Part shown: in pieces, positions 1 through 6,352 of the stretch
How the letters are laid out: each line of letters opens with the position of its first letter
Numbering within the stretch: the first letter of the stretch is position 1
Origin: DAIOHQ01 sp036744635
GTDB taxonomy: Bacteria > Planctomycetota > Phycisphaerae > Tepidisphaerales > Tepidisphaeraceae
Direction of reading: 5' to 3'
Length of the DNA stretch: 8,951 nt
Assembly (NCBI GenBank): GCA_036744635.1
Contig: DAIOHQ010000207.1
Location: 1 to 8,951, forward strand
Translations under genes and position numbers: made by a program
Notes under the pieces: model-generated
Seen by the model: only the letters and a program-made list of their open reading frames with translations
Told to the model about the DNA's origin: nothing
Databases searched by the model: none

Positions 1-79
1 TCGAAACCCAAACTATCAAGAAAAGTTGAACAGGTTATTTTTGGGCAGGCCCTAACAACTGGCAACTGGCAACTTCCGC
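1..79. other. Left-edge non-coding stretch with a short heptamer repeat
   Basis: No gene is visible before the stop codon of the minus-strand orphan gene at 80-82. The stretch contains a 7-base tandem repeat, CAACTGG, at 56-62 and 63-69, followed by a partial third copy, CAACT, at 70-74. A GGGC/GCCC hairpin lies around 44-53, but its T-run is on the wrong side to make a Rho-independent terminator for the minus-strand gene. No confident terminator is called. Confidence 0.5.
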
Positions 80-745
80 CTATGCCGCGATGCTGGCGGC
101 GCTGATGCTTCCCGCCGGGCCCTGGGCGTTGTTGGTGCCGACGTAGCGGGCGAGGTAGACCACCGTCTTGCCGATGTCGGTGCTGGTGTACTGCAGCGCG
201 ATGCGGCTGGTGAAGAAGGTGCCGACCATGGTCATCTGGTCGATGCCGCTGGGCAGCGGCTCGCCGGGGCTGACCATCGCCCGGAACAGCTCGATGCCCC
301 GGGCCCCACTCGGGCGGTTGGCCTTGCCGTTGTCGGGATTGATCACCGCCAGGTTGTGCTCCTGGCCGAGCGTCACCACCCGCAGTTCCGGGCGAATGCC
401 CGGGACGTCCAGGGCGCTGCGGTTGGTCTCATGCACCGGCAGGCCGGCGGTCGCCAGCAGGTCATCGGTGATATCCGGGAAGGCCTGGGCCACGCGATTC
501 AGCTCGCGATACGCCGCTTCCGCCTCGGCCCGCGCCGCATCCTTGAAATCGGTCGCGCCCTTGGCGGCCTCGATGGCGGCGTCCTGGGCTTCCTTGGCGT
601 TCTTGAACGCGTCCATCAAGGACTGGAATGCGGTCATCGTCCCGGCGCTGGAGCCGTAGTTGGTGGGGTTGCCCCCGACCACGGTATTCGCGATGGTCAA
701 CTGACCCGCGAACTCCGCGTCATTGCTCTTCACAAAATCACTCAT
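80..745 (-). CDS. Orphan protein: helical N-terminal part plus probable FN3-like C-terminal domain
   Basis: This encodes 221 residues with no signal peptide or membrane segment, so it is probably cytoplasmic or externally assembled. Residues 40-90 are rich in Ala, Glu and Lys and look helical, perhaps coiled-coil (A-KEAQDAAIEAAKG, then ARAEAEAAYRELNRVAQ). Residues about 120-221 alternate short hydrophobic strands and end in TDIGKTVVYLARYVGTN then a Ser/Ala-rich tail, which resembles the last strands of a fibronectin type III fold. I recall a widespread bacterial family of this layout, with NP.VT/ITDDLL..LGLPV-like text between the two parts and PSGARGIELFRAM-like text later; its function is unknown to me. 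The start at 745 is chosen over an in-frame start at 859 because GTGAGG (756-751) sits 5 bases before that ATG, and because the upstream 38 codons cross hairpins and look non-coding. Third codon positions are GC-rich (24 of the first 30 codons). Coding status is likely; function is unassigned. Confidence 0.8.
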   Translation of the reverse strand: MSDFVKSNDAEFAGQLTIANTVVGGNPTNYGSSAGTMTAFQSLMDAFKNAKEAQDAAIEAAKGATDFKDAARAEAEAAYRELNRVAQAFPDITDDLLATAGLPVHETNRSALDVPGIRPELRVVTLGQEHNLAVINPDNGKANRPSGARGIELFRAMVSPGEPLPSGIDQMTMVGTFFTSRIALQYTSTDIGKTVVYLARYVGTNNAQGPAGSISAASIAA

Positions 746-750
746 ACCTG

Positions 751-756
751 CCTCAC
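751..756 (-). promoter_or_regulatory. Ribosome binding site deciding the start at 745
   Basis: GTGAGG on the minus strand, 5 bases upstream of the ATG at 745. It supports this start over the longer in-frame reading that begins at 859. Confidence 0.6.
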
Positions 757-777
757 TTTCTGGTGGCGAATAGTTGA

Positions 778-795
778 TGTCGAATAATTTCGACA
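778..795. promoter_or_regulatory. 18-base perfect dyad upstream of the orphan gene
   Basis: TGTCGAA, a 4-base TAAT centre, then TTCGACA: two perfectly complementary 7-base arms. The dyad lies about 33-50 bases upstream of the minus-strand start codon at 745. It could be an operator for a dimeric repressor or a small hairpin in the 5' leader. No regulator gene is adjacent. Confidence 0.4.
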
Positions 796-828
796 CCCCA
801 TTCATCGGAAATGCCGGCAGGCGGATTA

Positions 829-856
829 AGAAAAAAATATTCCCGCCTGCGGCGAG
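829..856 (-). terminator. Terminator-like hairpin with T-run in the leader of the orphan gene
   Basis: On the minus strand, CTCGCC (856-851), loop GCA, and GGCGGG (847-842) form a 6-base stem with one T-G pair. AATATTTTTTTC follows. This has the form of a Rho-independent terminator, yet no minus-strand gene precedes it in the window. An alternative hairpin competes for the same bases: GCAGGCGG at 817-824 and CCGCCTGC at 843-850 (plus strand) form a perfect 8-base stem around an A-rich loop. It could end an unseen transcript from the intergenic region, or act as a leader element. Confidence 0.35.
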
Positions 857-859
857 CAA

Positions 860-907
860 TTCCGCGCGTACGCGGCACCTTCGGTGGGCGGTTCCGCGAT
901 TACGCGG
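860..907. repeat. Two 16-base near-identical direct repeats
   Basis: TTCCGCGCGTACGCGG at 860-875 and TTCCGCGATTACGCGG at 892-907 match at 14 of 16 positions, with their starts 32 bases apart. Each unit is itself nearly palindromic (CCGCG...CGCGG). Between them, CACC TTC GGTG (876-886) can form a tight hairpin. They may be paired protein-binding sites or part of a structured RNA. Confidence 0.5.
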
Positions 908-1109
908 ACATACGGTAATCCGCAGCGCGGCGCTGCCGCCGTGTCAGACGGTGAGGGATGGTTATTATTGGCGGGCCGTGCCGGCGGCAATTTCGCGAAT
1001 TCGCGAGAAATTTTTGCCAACGGGAATTATTCCGGTGTCAGCGCGACGGTGCGGGGGGATGGGAGCAGGTACGAAGGCACCTGCGGTGGGCAATTCGGCG
1101 GGAACGCCG
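876..1109. other. Hairpin-dense intergenic segment, candidate structured RNA or repeat element
   Basis: Within the 563-base gap between the divergent starts at 745 and 1309, a series of inverted repeats is packed into about 235 bases. They are CACC/GGTG at 876-886, GATTAC/GTAATC at 898-920, GCAGCGC-G-GCGCTGC at 922-936, GCCG/CGGC at 975-985, a 14-base perfect palindrome at 993-1006 flanked by GGCAA (986-990) and TTGCC (1014-1018), GCAGGT/ACCTGC at 1065-1084, and CGGCG-GGAA-CGCCG at 1096-1109, which has a GNRA-type loop. Open frames here lack convincing start sites and protein-like composition. GC-rich DNA yields short stems by chance, so structure is a hypothesis. From about 1110 to 1290 I see nothing firm: no convincing promoter could be picked. 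Confidence 0.4.
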
Positions 1110-1298
1110 CCAAGGGGGAAGGCGCGACCCATTTTGCTTCTATCGACACTCTGACATGTTGCTTCGGCGCTGACTCACCTCTTCCGCTCTGAGGATTAAT
1201 GATGTTGTCATCACCCCGTAATGTTGATTGAGTACAGTCACAACAAATAGCGGCTCGGCCAAGTCGCACTGTCGGGTATTCATCATCGCTTGGGATTT

Positions 1299-1302
1299 GA
1301 GG
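1299..1302 (+). promoter_or_regulatory. Ribosome binding site deciding the phosphatase start
   Basis: GAGG lies 6 bases before the ATG at 1309. The longer in-frame start at 1228 has no comparable site and would put 27 extra residues before the basic stretch and membrane anchor. Confidence 0.6.
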
Positions 1303-1308
1303 TCGGCG

Positions 1309-1953
1309 ATGGGTGAAAGAGCGATTCTGGCTGCGGATGGACGGCGCTTGCGCCTGCGCGCCTGGAGATTTGTCCTGATGTTGATTTTTCTGTCGGCCGC
1401 CATTGGCGGCGGGCTACTGTGGGCCTTCATTGCGAACGCTTCCCCGTACCACTTTGCGATCGTCCAGCCGGGGAAGCTCTATCGGTCGGGATTTCACAGC
1501 GTACAGGACTTGCGCGCCGACTACGGGAAGGCCAAGATTCGAACCATCATCAGTCTGCTGGCCGGCGACGAAATCTCCTCTGACAGCACGCATGATGAAG
1601 AAGGGTTTTGTCGCGCGCATGGAATCCATCTCATTCGAATTCCCATCGAAGTCGGGGGATGGCCCTCGGACGAGCAACTGCGGGAGTTTCTGGAGAATGT
1701 CCAAAATCCGGACAACCAGCCGGTTCTGGTTCACTGCGTGCAGGGCGTTCGGCGCACCGGAATGCTGATCGCAGCATATCAACGATCCGTGCTGAGGATG
1801 GACGATGAGTCTGTGCGCCGCACCCTCCTGACCTTCGGTCATAGCGGGCGGGCAGTCGGAGATCTTCAGAACTTTATCGCGCATTATGATCCGGCAACGG
1901 AAACATTTGCTGTCCCTACAACGACGACGAAGGTGGCTTACCAACCCGAATAA
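1309..1953 (+). CDS. Membrane-anchored dual-specificity/tyrosine-type phosphatase (HCX5R)
   Basis: A 214-residue cysteine-dependent phosphatase. Residues 11-20 are strongly basic (GRRLRLRAWR) and precede one hydrophobic segment at about 21-42. By the positive-inside rule the N-terminus is cytoplasmic and the catalytic domain periplasmic. The domain opens with VQPGKLYRSGFHS (52-64), typical of bacterial DSP/Siw14-like enzymes. The P-loop is VLVHCVQGVRRTGM: catalytic Cys143, phosphate-binding Arg149, and the following Thr-Gly as in the HCX5R(S/T)G signature. No obvious WPD-type general acid is seen; GGWPSDEQ (117-123) is the nearest Asp-containing loop, so the acid is uncertain. The start at 1309 follows GAGG by 6 bases. 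The next gene begins 12 bases after the stop, implying co-transcription. The substrate could be phosphoprotein, phosphoinositide-like or polyprenyl/lipid phosphate; the context favours a lipid phosphate, as inference only. Confidence 0.88.
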   Translation: MGERAILAADGRRLRLRAWRFVLMLIFLSAAIGGGLLWAFIANASPYHFAIVQPGKLYRSGFHSVQDLRADYGKAKIRTIISLLAGDEISSDSTHDEEGFCRAHGIHLIRIPIEVGGWPSDEQLREFLENVQNPDNQPVLVHCVQGVRRTGMLIAAYQRSVLRMDDESVRRTLLTFGHSGRAVGDLQNFIAHYDPATETFAVPTTTTKVAYQPE

Positions 1954-1965
1954 AGCAACGCTCCG

Positions 1966-3648
1966 ATGGTGGACATCACTGCTGCAATCTCGATAGCTCC
2001 CAGGCAGTGTCCACAAGACGGCGCCGTGCTGGAAGACGGCGTCACGGAGATCGACCGTGAAGACCCGGCCGCCAAGCTGCTCTTATGGGTAGACCGGAAC
2101 CGACGATGGCTGCTCACCGCAATGCTGGCGGTCTATTTGCTTTCCTTTAATGGACGATGGCGGATCGAGCCCGACAGTGCACTGTATCTCACGATTGCCC
2201 GCAATCTCGCTCAAGGGCAGGGTTACTCGTATCACGGGCAGTTGAATCGCCTGGCCTACCCCGGTCTGCCGGTCCTTCTGGCGGGCACGTTCTGGATTTT
2301 TGGGATCGGTGCAATGTGGCCGGCGCACGTGCTGATGCTCCTGTTTGGCGCTGCGGTGGTGTGGCTTACCTTCCGCCTCATACACATCCATGCCGGGCGT
2401 CCGACGGCGGTGCTGGTTACGTGCCTGGTCGGCTTCAGTTATAGCTGTGTGCGATATAGTCTTGAGTTGCGCAACGACATGCCGTTTTTGACCGGCGCGA
2501 TGGCGGCGTTATGCGGCTTTGAGGGAATCTTTTGCCGTTCCCGGCTCGAGCCGCGGCACGAATTCGAGACCGCTAAGGCCAAACGACGCCTCAAAGTAGA
2601 CTGGCTGCTCCTGACAGGCGGATTGATCCTCGCAGCCGCCATGCGCCCAACCGCCCTTGCATTTCTGCCCATCGTGATGGGAGGCATCGTATTGAGACTG
2701 CGCAACTCGCGGCCGCGGTCGTTGGTTCTGACGGTTTTGGGATGCGCTGGCCTTTTGTTGCTCGTGTTCGCGCTCGATCCCCGGCGCGCTGGGGGTTCCT
2801 TGGTTCTCGACAGCTACGAGCAAGACCTCTATGTCCGCATGACGAATCATCTCGGCGAATTACTCCGTACCGTCGCGACTCGAAATCTGCCACAAATTGT
2901 GCGCTCTGCTCCCGCTGCTATGTTTGGCCATGAACTGGGACCAGGGCTCAATGTGCTGGCAACGATTGCGCTACTGGGGTCGGGTCTATACCTGGCTCGT
3001 CGACGCGGAATATGGGGAGCATGGGTGCTGGCAACTGTGGCGATGATGCTGGTGTCATTGCCGCGGGACCGCTATTTCCTGGCAGTGTTGCCGCTGCTTG
3101 CCTACGGGTGGTGGTTGTTGTGTACCGCTGTCAGCCGGAGGCTGCCCAGGCCGCAGCGACAGTGGGCGCTTGCGGGACTACTGCTCCTCTGGACAGGTCC
3201 CAACTTAGGCAAGATCGTCGGGCTCATCATCGAGCAACGGCGGTCGCCATTCCTTGCCCACTATCACCAGGGGCACTATCTCCCCATTGTACAGGCGGCA
3301 AAGGAACTTGAAAAACAGGTTGGACCAAACGACGTGGTGCTTTGCCCGGCGGGCATGGGCCGCATCTTGAGCTATTTGAGCGATCGCCGCGTCATGGAAG
3401 TTTGGCAGTGGCAGGCGGAGCAGGACGCTGGTACTTCACTTCCCGCTTTTGTGCTTGAGCCCGCCGAGAAGGAAGGCGACGAATTGCCCGAGTTTCTTCG
3501 GTCCCATTCCCTGCGTTTGGCAACGCGGCTTCTTGAAGTCCCAAGAGCATTGCAGGATCGAAGCCGGATTCCGTGGACCTTATATGCCCTCGAGGATCTC
3601 GCTAAAAACAGAAACCGGGTGAATGGTTTGTCAGCCGGGGAACCCTAG
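1966..3648 (+). CDS. GT-C glycosyltransferase of the PMT_2/ArnT-like type
   Basis: A 560-residue polytopic membrane protein. The first membrane segment lies at about 48-62, followed by the first periplasmic loop with RIEPDSALYLTIARNLA (66-82). Asp70 is positioned like the catalytic Asp of ArnT/PMT/oligosaccharyltransferase-type GT-C enzymes, and GYSY..... AYPGLPVLLAG follows as in PMT_2 proteins. Glu167-Leu-Arg-Asn-Asp171 in the second loop matches the family's second acidic site. More membrane segments follow at roughly 119-139, 146-160, 215-245, 254-270, 330-344, 350-364, 368-388 and 400-420. DRYFLAVLPLL (368-378) is the usual late helix motif. The last 130 residues form a soluble domain. 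Such enzymes move a sugar from a polyprenyl-phosphate donor to a lipid or protein on the periplasmic side; donor and acceptor are unknown here. The start at 1966 lacks a good ribosome site, and short spacing from the phosphatase suggests translational coupling. Confidence 0.82.
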   Translation: MVDITAAISIAPRQCPQDGAVLEDGVTEIDREDPAAKLLLWVDRNRRWLLTAMLAVYLLSFNGRWRIEPDSALYLTIARNLAQGQGYSYHGQLNRLAYPGLPVLLAGTFWIFGIGAMWPAHVLMLLFGAAVVWLTFRLIHIHAGRPTAVLVTCLVGFSYSCVRYSLELRNDMPFLTGAMAALCGFEGIFCRSRLEPRHEFETAKAKRRLKVDWLLLTGGLILAAAMRPTALAFLPIVMGGIVLRLRNSRPRSLVLTVLGCAGLLLLVFALDPRRAGGSLVLDSYEQDLYVRMTNHLGELLRTVATRNLPQIVRSAPAAMFGHELGPGLNVLATIALLGSGLYLARRRGIWGAWVLATVAMMLVSLPRDRYFLAVLPLLAYGWWLLCTAVSRRLPRPQRQWALAGLLLLWTGPNLGKIVGLIIEQRRSPFLAHYHQGHYLPIVQAAKELEKQVGPNDVVLCPAGMGRILSYLSDRRVMEVWQWQAEQDAGTSLPAFVLEPAEKEGDELPEFLRSHSLRLATRLLEVPRALQDRSRIPWTLYALEDLAKNRNRVNGLSAGEP

Positions 3649-3691
3649 GCGCCGCCCTGCCAGACGCGCGCCCTGCACGAACGAGCGTAAT

Positions 3692-4831
3692 ATGAAGACC
3701 CTCGATCGGTATCTTATCCGCTCATTCCTGAAAAACTACTTGATCAGTTTGCTCGTCCTGATGGGACTTTATGTTACGCTCGATCTGGTTTTCAACGGGT
3801 CTGATTTCTTGGAAAATGACCAGTTCTCCAATTATAACGGTGTGCGACTTGTCATGGCGATGCTGGGGGATATCGGGGACTATTACCTTTATCAGTCGTT
3901 TTGTTTCTTCGCGCAGCTCAATGGGATCGTGACGGTCGTCGCGGCAGGCTTCACACTATCGCGGCTGAGCAGGTTTAATGAACTGGTGGCCATCCTCGCT
4001 GCAGGAGTCCCCATTCTACGCGTGGCTGCGCCGATCGTCCTCACGGCCATGTTCGCCAATAGCCTTGTGATGCTGGATCAGGAGCTGGTGATTCCACGAT
4101 TCATTCCCGAGATTGTGAGAAATCGGCATGAGATCACTTCTGATTTTACCGGCAGGGCATTTCCGCTCTGGAGCATCGCGGATGACAAGGGGCGGGTATG
4201 GATGGCGGGAATGTACCACGACGAAGTGGGACGATCTCCCTTCATGGAACAAGTGACGGTTCTGGAGCGAGACAGCCTTTTTAATCCTGTCAGTGAGATT
4301 ACTGCGGATCGCGCCACGTGGAACGGCGCCGCCGGCCGGTGGAATCTGGATGGTGGAAAACTCACAACCGGACTTGGACCGGGGCAGGAATTGTCTCGGC
4401 CAGTTCCGATTGAGTCGTTGGCCACCAATATCGGCCCGCTTGAAATTGCAATGTTTCGCAGCCGAAATTATGCACAGCTCCTTTCCACGTCAAGCATCAA
4501 CCAGTTGCTGCGCAGCAATGAAAACTTCGGGGTGGGTGACCTGCTGAAGCTGAGAGACGCTCGCTATTCGCAGCCCCTGAGCAACATTGTGCTCCTTCTC
4601 CTCGCCCTGCCCTTCGTGCTGATCGCTGACCCGCGTCAACTCAAAGCTGCATCGCTTTATTGCGTCTGTGTTTCCGGGCTCTTCCTTGGAATGGCATTTG
4701 TGTGTTTCCAGCTTGCGGCAAATCCGCCCAATCCGGCCTGGCGCGCAGGTTGGTCGGCCATCATGGCGTGGCTGCCGATCCTGATCTTCGGTCCGCTGGC
4801 TGCCGTGCTTCTCGACAAGATGAAGACCTAA
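3692..4831 (+). CDS. LptF/LptG family permease (LPS export, inner membrane)
   Basis: A 379-residue protein, the usual length for LptF/LptG (YjgP/YjgQ). These pair as the membrane half of the LptB2FG ABC transporter, which extracts lipopolysaccharide from the inner membrane and passes it to LptC. MKTLDRYLIRSFLKNYL (1-17) is the classical amphipathic start, followed by the first membrane helix at about 17-34. The family core is at 74-136: QLNGIVTVVAAGFTLSRLSR, FNELVAILAAGVPILR, then membrane helix 3 and LVMLDQELVIPRF. Residues about 140-290 form the periplasmic beta-jellyroll (SEITADRATWNGAAGRWNLDGG). C-terminal helices lie at about 297-312, 319-340 and 354-373, ending in LLDKMKT. The in-frame start at 3623 is rejected because its 23 extra residues overlap the preceding gene and are Arg/Pro-rich. 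No partner LptF/G, LptB or LptC gene is in the window. LptF cannot be told from LptG by eye. Confidence 0.92.
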   Translation: MKTLDRYLIRSFLKNYLISLLVLMGLYVTLDLVFNGSDFLENDQFSNYNGVRLVMAMLGDIGDYYLYQSFCFFAQLNGIVTVVAAGFTLSRLSRFNELVAILAAGVPILRVAAPIVLTAMFANSLVMLDQELVIPRFIPEIVRNRHEITSDFTGRAFPLWSIADDKGRVWMAGMYHDEVGRSPFMEQVTVLERDSLFNPVSEITADRATWNGAAGRWNLDGGKLTTGLGPGQELSRPVPIESLATNIGPLEIAMFRSRNYAQLLSTSSINQLLRSNENFGVGDLLKLRDARYSQPLSNIVLLLLALPFVLIADPRQLKAASLYCVCVSGLFLGMAFVCFQLAANPPNPAWRAGWSAIMAWLPILIFGPLAAVLLDKMKT

Positions 4832-4835
4832 ATTT

Positions 4836-4861
4836 GGGGAGCGATTCGCCATCGCAATCCC
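4836..4861. terminator. Hairpin between two convergent genes, possible shared terminator
   Basis: GCGAT (4841-4845), loop TCGCC, ATCGC (4851-4855) form a perfect 5-base stem. It is extended across a small internal loop by GGGG (4836-4839) with TCCC (4858-4861). It occupies nearly the whole 31-base gap between the converging stop codons at 4831 and 4863. There is no T-run on the plus side; on the minus side AAATTTA follows. Termination in either direction is plausible but weakly supported. Confidence 0.35.
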
Positions 4862-4862
4862 A

Positions 4863-6332
4863 TCACGCGTCCTGTCCAGGCGCCACGTGCCGCCCATGCG
4901 GCCCATTTTCGTTGGCAACTGGCAGGTACATCGGACGAAGAAGGGCTGCGATACAGGCCAGGAGAAGGAAGAACGCCGACGCGCTGATGGTGCCGAGCCA
5001 TAGCAGGATCTGTTCAGCGGCCAACGTAGATGGGATCCGAACGTGGATCGACAGAATTGAGAAGAGGATGGCCAGCGCGAGTAGGGCGCGCAGGCCCCAC
5101 CCTCTGGTGTACACGGCAAGTCGGGCGATACAGAACGCGGGAAGCAGCATCACGCAAAAGTGTGCGGGGCTGGAGTTGGGCGACAGCAGCAGCATCAAGA
5201 GCAGCACAATCCCGCATTCGATTTGGGACGCCGCGGGAATAGCACTGGCATCGTACAAATCCAACTCATCTTTTGGCAGGGGTACGGCGGCGGGCTCCCT
5301 CGCCCGCCGTCGACGCCACTCCACCAGAAGCACGGGAAGCAACACGCTCATGCAGCAGACGTAGTAGACCATCCGGATGATGTTTTTCGTCGGCGCCCCC
5401 GGCCGGTCAAAAACGACAAATGCCTTGGGAGCGGACCGCCAGCTTGTGCCCAGCCAGCGGCGAACCGCGCCGGCGATGCTCTGGTTGTTATTCAGTTGAT
5501 TGTGCCAGTCACCCGGAAGATAGGTGGCGCTGCCCATGGGGCGGAGGTAACGCTGGTACCAGTGTACAGACCAAACGCCCCCATCAGGCGGTCGATGAAT
5601 TGTATCGGGCAACAGGTTGGCACCCACCGCCACACAGAGCAGCCAAACAGCGGCCAGCCATTGCCGCCTCCAAAGAAGATATGCCGCAAAAAGCAACGGA
5701 GTCGCCTTGAAGGCCGCTGCACAGCCGATCCAGGTAGCTGCACGAAAATAATGAGCTGCACCGATCGCAGCGCATCCCGCCATCAATAGCGCGGCGATCA
5801 CCAGGTCTGTCTGAAGATGCGAGAGGACATTTATGACAAACTTAAACGCGATGGCCTGGCCGAGCAGAAAAGCGATCTGCTCCCGCCGCCTGGTGGGGGT
5901 GGATCGCCCGGGCGACTCCAGTTTCGACCCCCCTGCCAGCCGCCACGCCTTCATGCAAAGATAAACCAGTGCTGTGGCGCAGACGAGATACCAGACGGCT
6001 CTGGCCGCCCACGGCCTGAGGAATACGAAAGGAGTGAATATCCATGCGGAAAAGGGCGGGTAAGTGAACGCCGGAATCTCCCGGTAGAAATCGCGCCCCT
6101 GCAGCAATAGCGCCGCTGGCATGACATAGACCTGATTCCATCCCGACCCGCTCTTGGCAACCGCTTGAATTCCCAAACCGACAAGGACGGCGATTGTTGC
6201 AAGCGAATAGGGATGGGTTGCGACTGTGCGCCTGAGCAACGATCCCGAGAGCCGCTTGGGTTTGTCAGGTGAACGCGGGGAAGGGCCTGGCAACTGACTA
6301 TCTGATGAGGATTGCAAGGGAGTTTGGGCCAT
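4863..6332 (-). CDS. GT87/DUF2029-type polyprenyl-phosphate-dependent glycosyltransferase
   Basis: A 489-residue polytopic GT-C enzyme. Family marks in order: LLLQGRDFYREIPAFTYPPFSAWIFTP in the first loop (76-101), with Asp81 where PimE-like enzymes keep the catalytic acid and TYPPF at 90-94; SHLQTDLVIAALLMAG (171-186); AAAFKATPLLFAAYLLWRR (205-223); NNNQSIAGAVRRWLG (281-295); and LLLSPNSSPAHFCVMLLPA (381-399). These correspond to the DUF2029 signatures N.DL, K.TPLLF, NQS..G..R and LSP...H....L.P. Known members such as mycobacterial PimE move mannose from polyprenyl-phosphate-mannose to a lipid acceptor outside the cytoplasm; sugar and acceptor are unknown here. The first 35 residues are Ser/Pro-rich and cytoplasmic; membrane segments start at about 43. 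A GTG start at 6368 would add 12 residues; ATG at 6332 is preferred with modest confidence. The gene converges on the LptF/LptG gene and so belongs to a separate transcript. Confidence 0.85.
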   Translation of the reverse strand: MAQTPLQSSSDSQLPGPSPRSPDKPKRLSGSLLRRTVATHPYSLATIAVLVGLGIQAVAKSGSGWNQVYVMPAALLLQGRDFYREIPAFTYPPFSAWIFTPFVFLRPWAARAVWYLVCATALVYLCMKAWRLAGGSKLESPGRSTPTRRREQIAFLLGQAIAFKFVINVLSHLQTDLVIAALLMAGCAAIGAAHYFRAATWIGCAAAFKATPLLFAAYLLWRRQWLAAVWLLCVAVGANLLPDTIHRPPDGGVWSVHWYQRYLRPMGSATYLPGDWHNQLNNNQSIAGAVRRWLGTSWRSAPKAFVVFDRPGAPTKNIIRMVYYVCCMSVLLPVLLVEWRRRRAREPAAVPLPKDELDLYDASAIPAASQIECGIVLLLMLLLSPNSSPAHFCVMLLPAFCIARLAVYTRGWGLRALLALAILFSILSIHVRIPSTLAAEQILLWLGTISASAFFLLLACIAALLRPMYLPVANENGPHGRHVAPGQDA

Positions 6333-6352
6333 TTCCCGCCATCTTAACCACT

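Noticed and set aside
42..54. GGGC/GCCC hairpin as terminator of the orphan gene
   Set aside because: Reading the minus strand, the stem is followed by an A-run rather than a T-run, and the loop is too short for a stable full stem.
168..659. Plus-strand open frame of 163 codons opposite the orphan gene
   Set aside because: The minus-strand reading has a ribosome site, helical periodicity and an FN3-like ending; the plus frame is Ser/Arg-rich shadow text.
826..1020. Minus-strand open frame of 64 codons upstream of the orphan gene
   Set aside because: It spans the hairpins and the T-run, has no ribosome site and no protein-like pattern.
884..1192. Plus-strand open frame of 102 codons in the hairpin-rich gap
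   Set aside because: It has no ribosome site, its composition follows the inverted repeats, and no recognisable protein family is visible.
1414..2016. Minus-strand open frame of 200 codons over the phosphatase
   Set aside because: It is antisense to a gene with an intact HCX5R motif and has no family features.
3623..3691. Upstream start for the LptF/LptG gene
   Set aside because: It would overlap the preceding gene and add an Arg/Pro-rich tail before the classical MKTLDRYLIR start of the family.
60..4924. The 12-mer TGGCAACTGGCA at 60-71 and again at 4913-4924 as a mobile-element boundary
   Set aside because: A 12-base match is expected by chance in a window of this size, and the second copy lies inside GT87 coding sequence.
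4490..5364. Open frames crossing the convergent LptF/G and GT87 gene ends
   Set aside because: They overlap two confidently identified genes and yield Arg/Pro-rich text without motifs.
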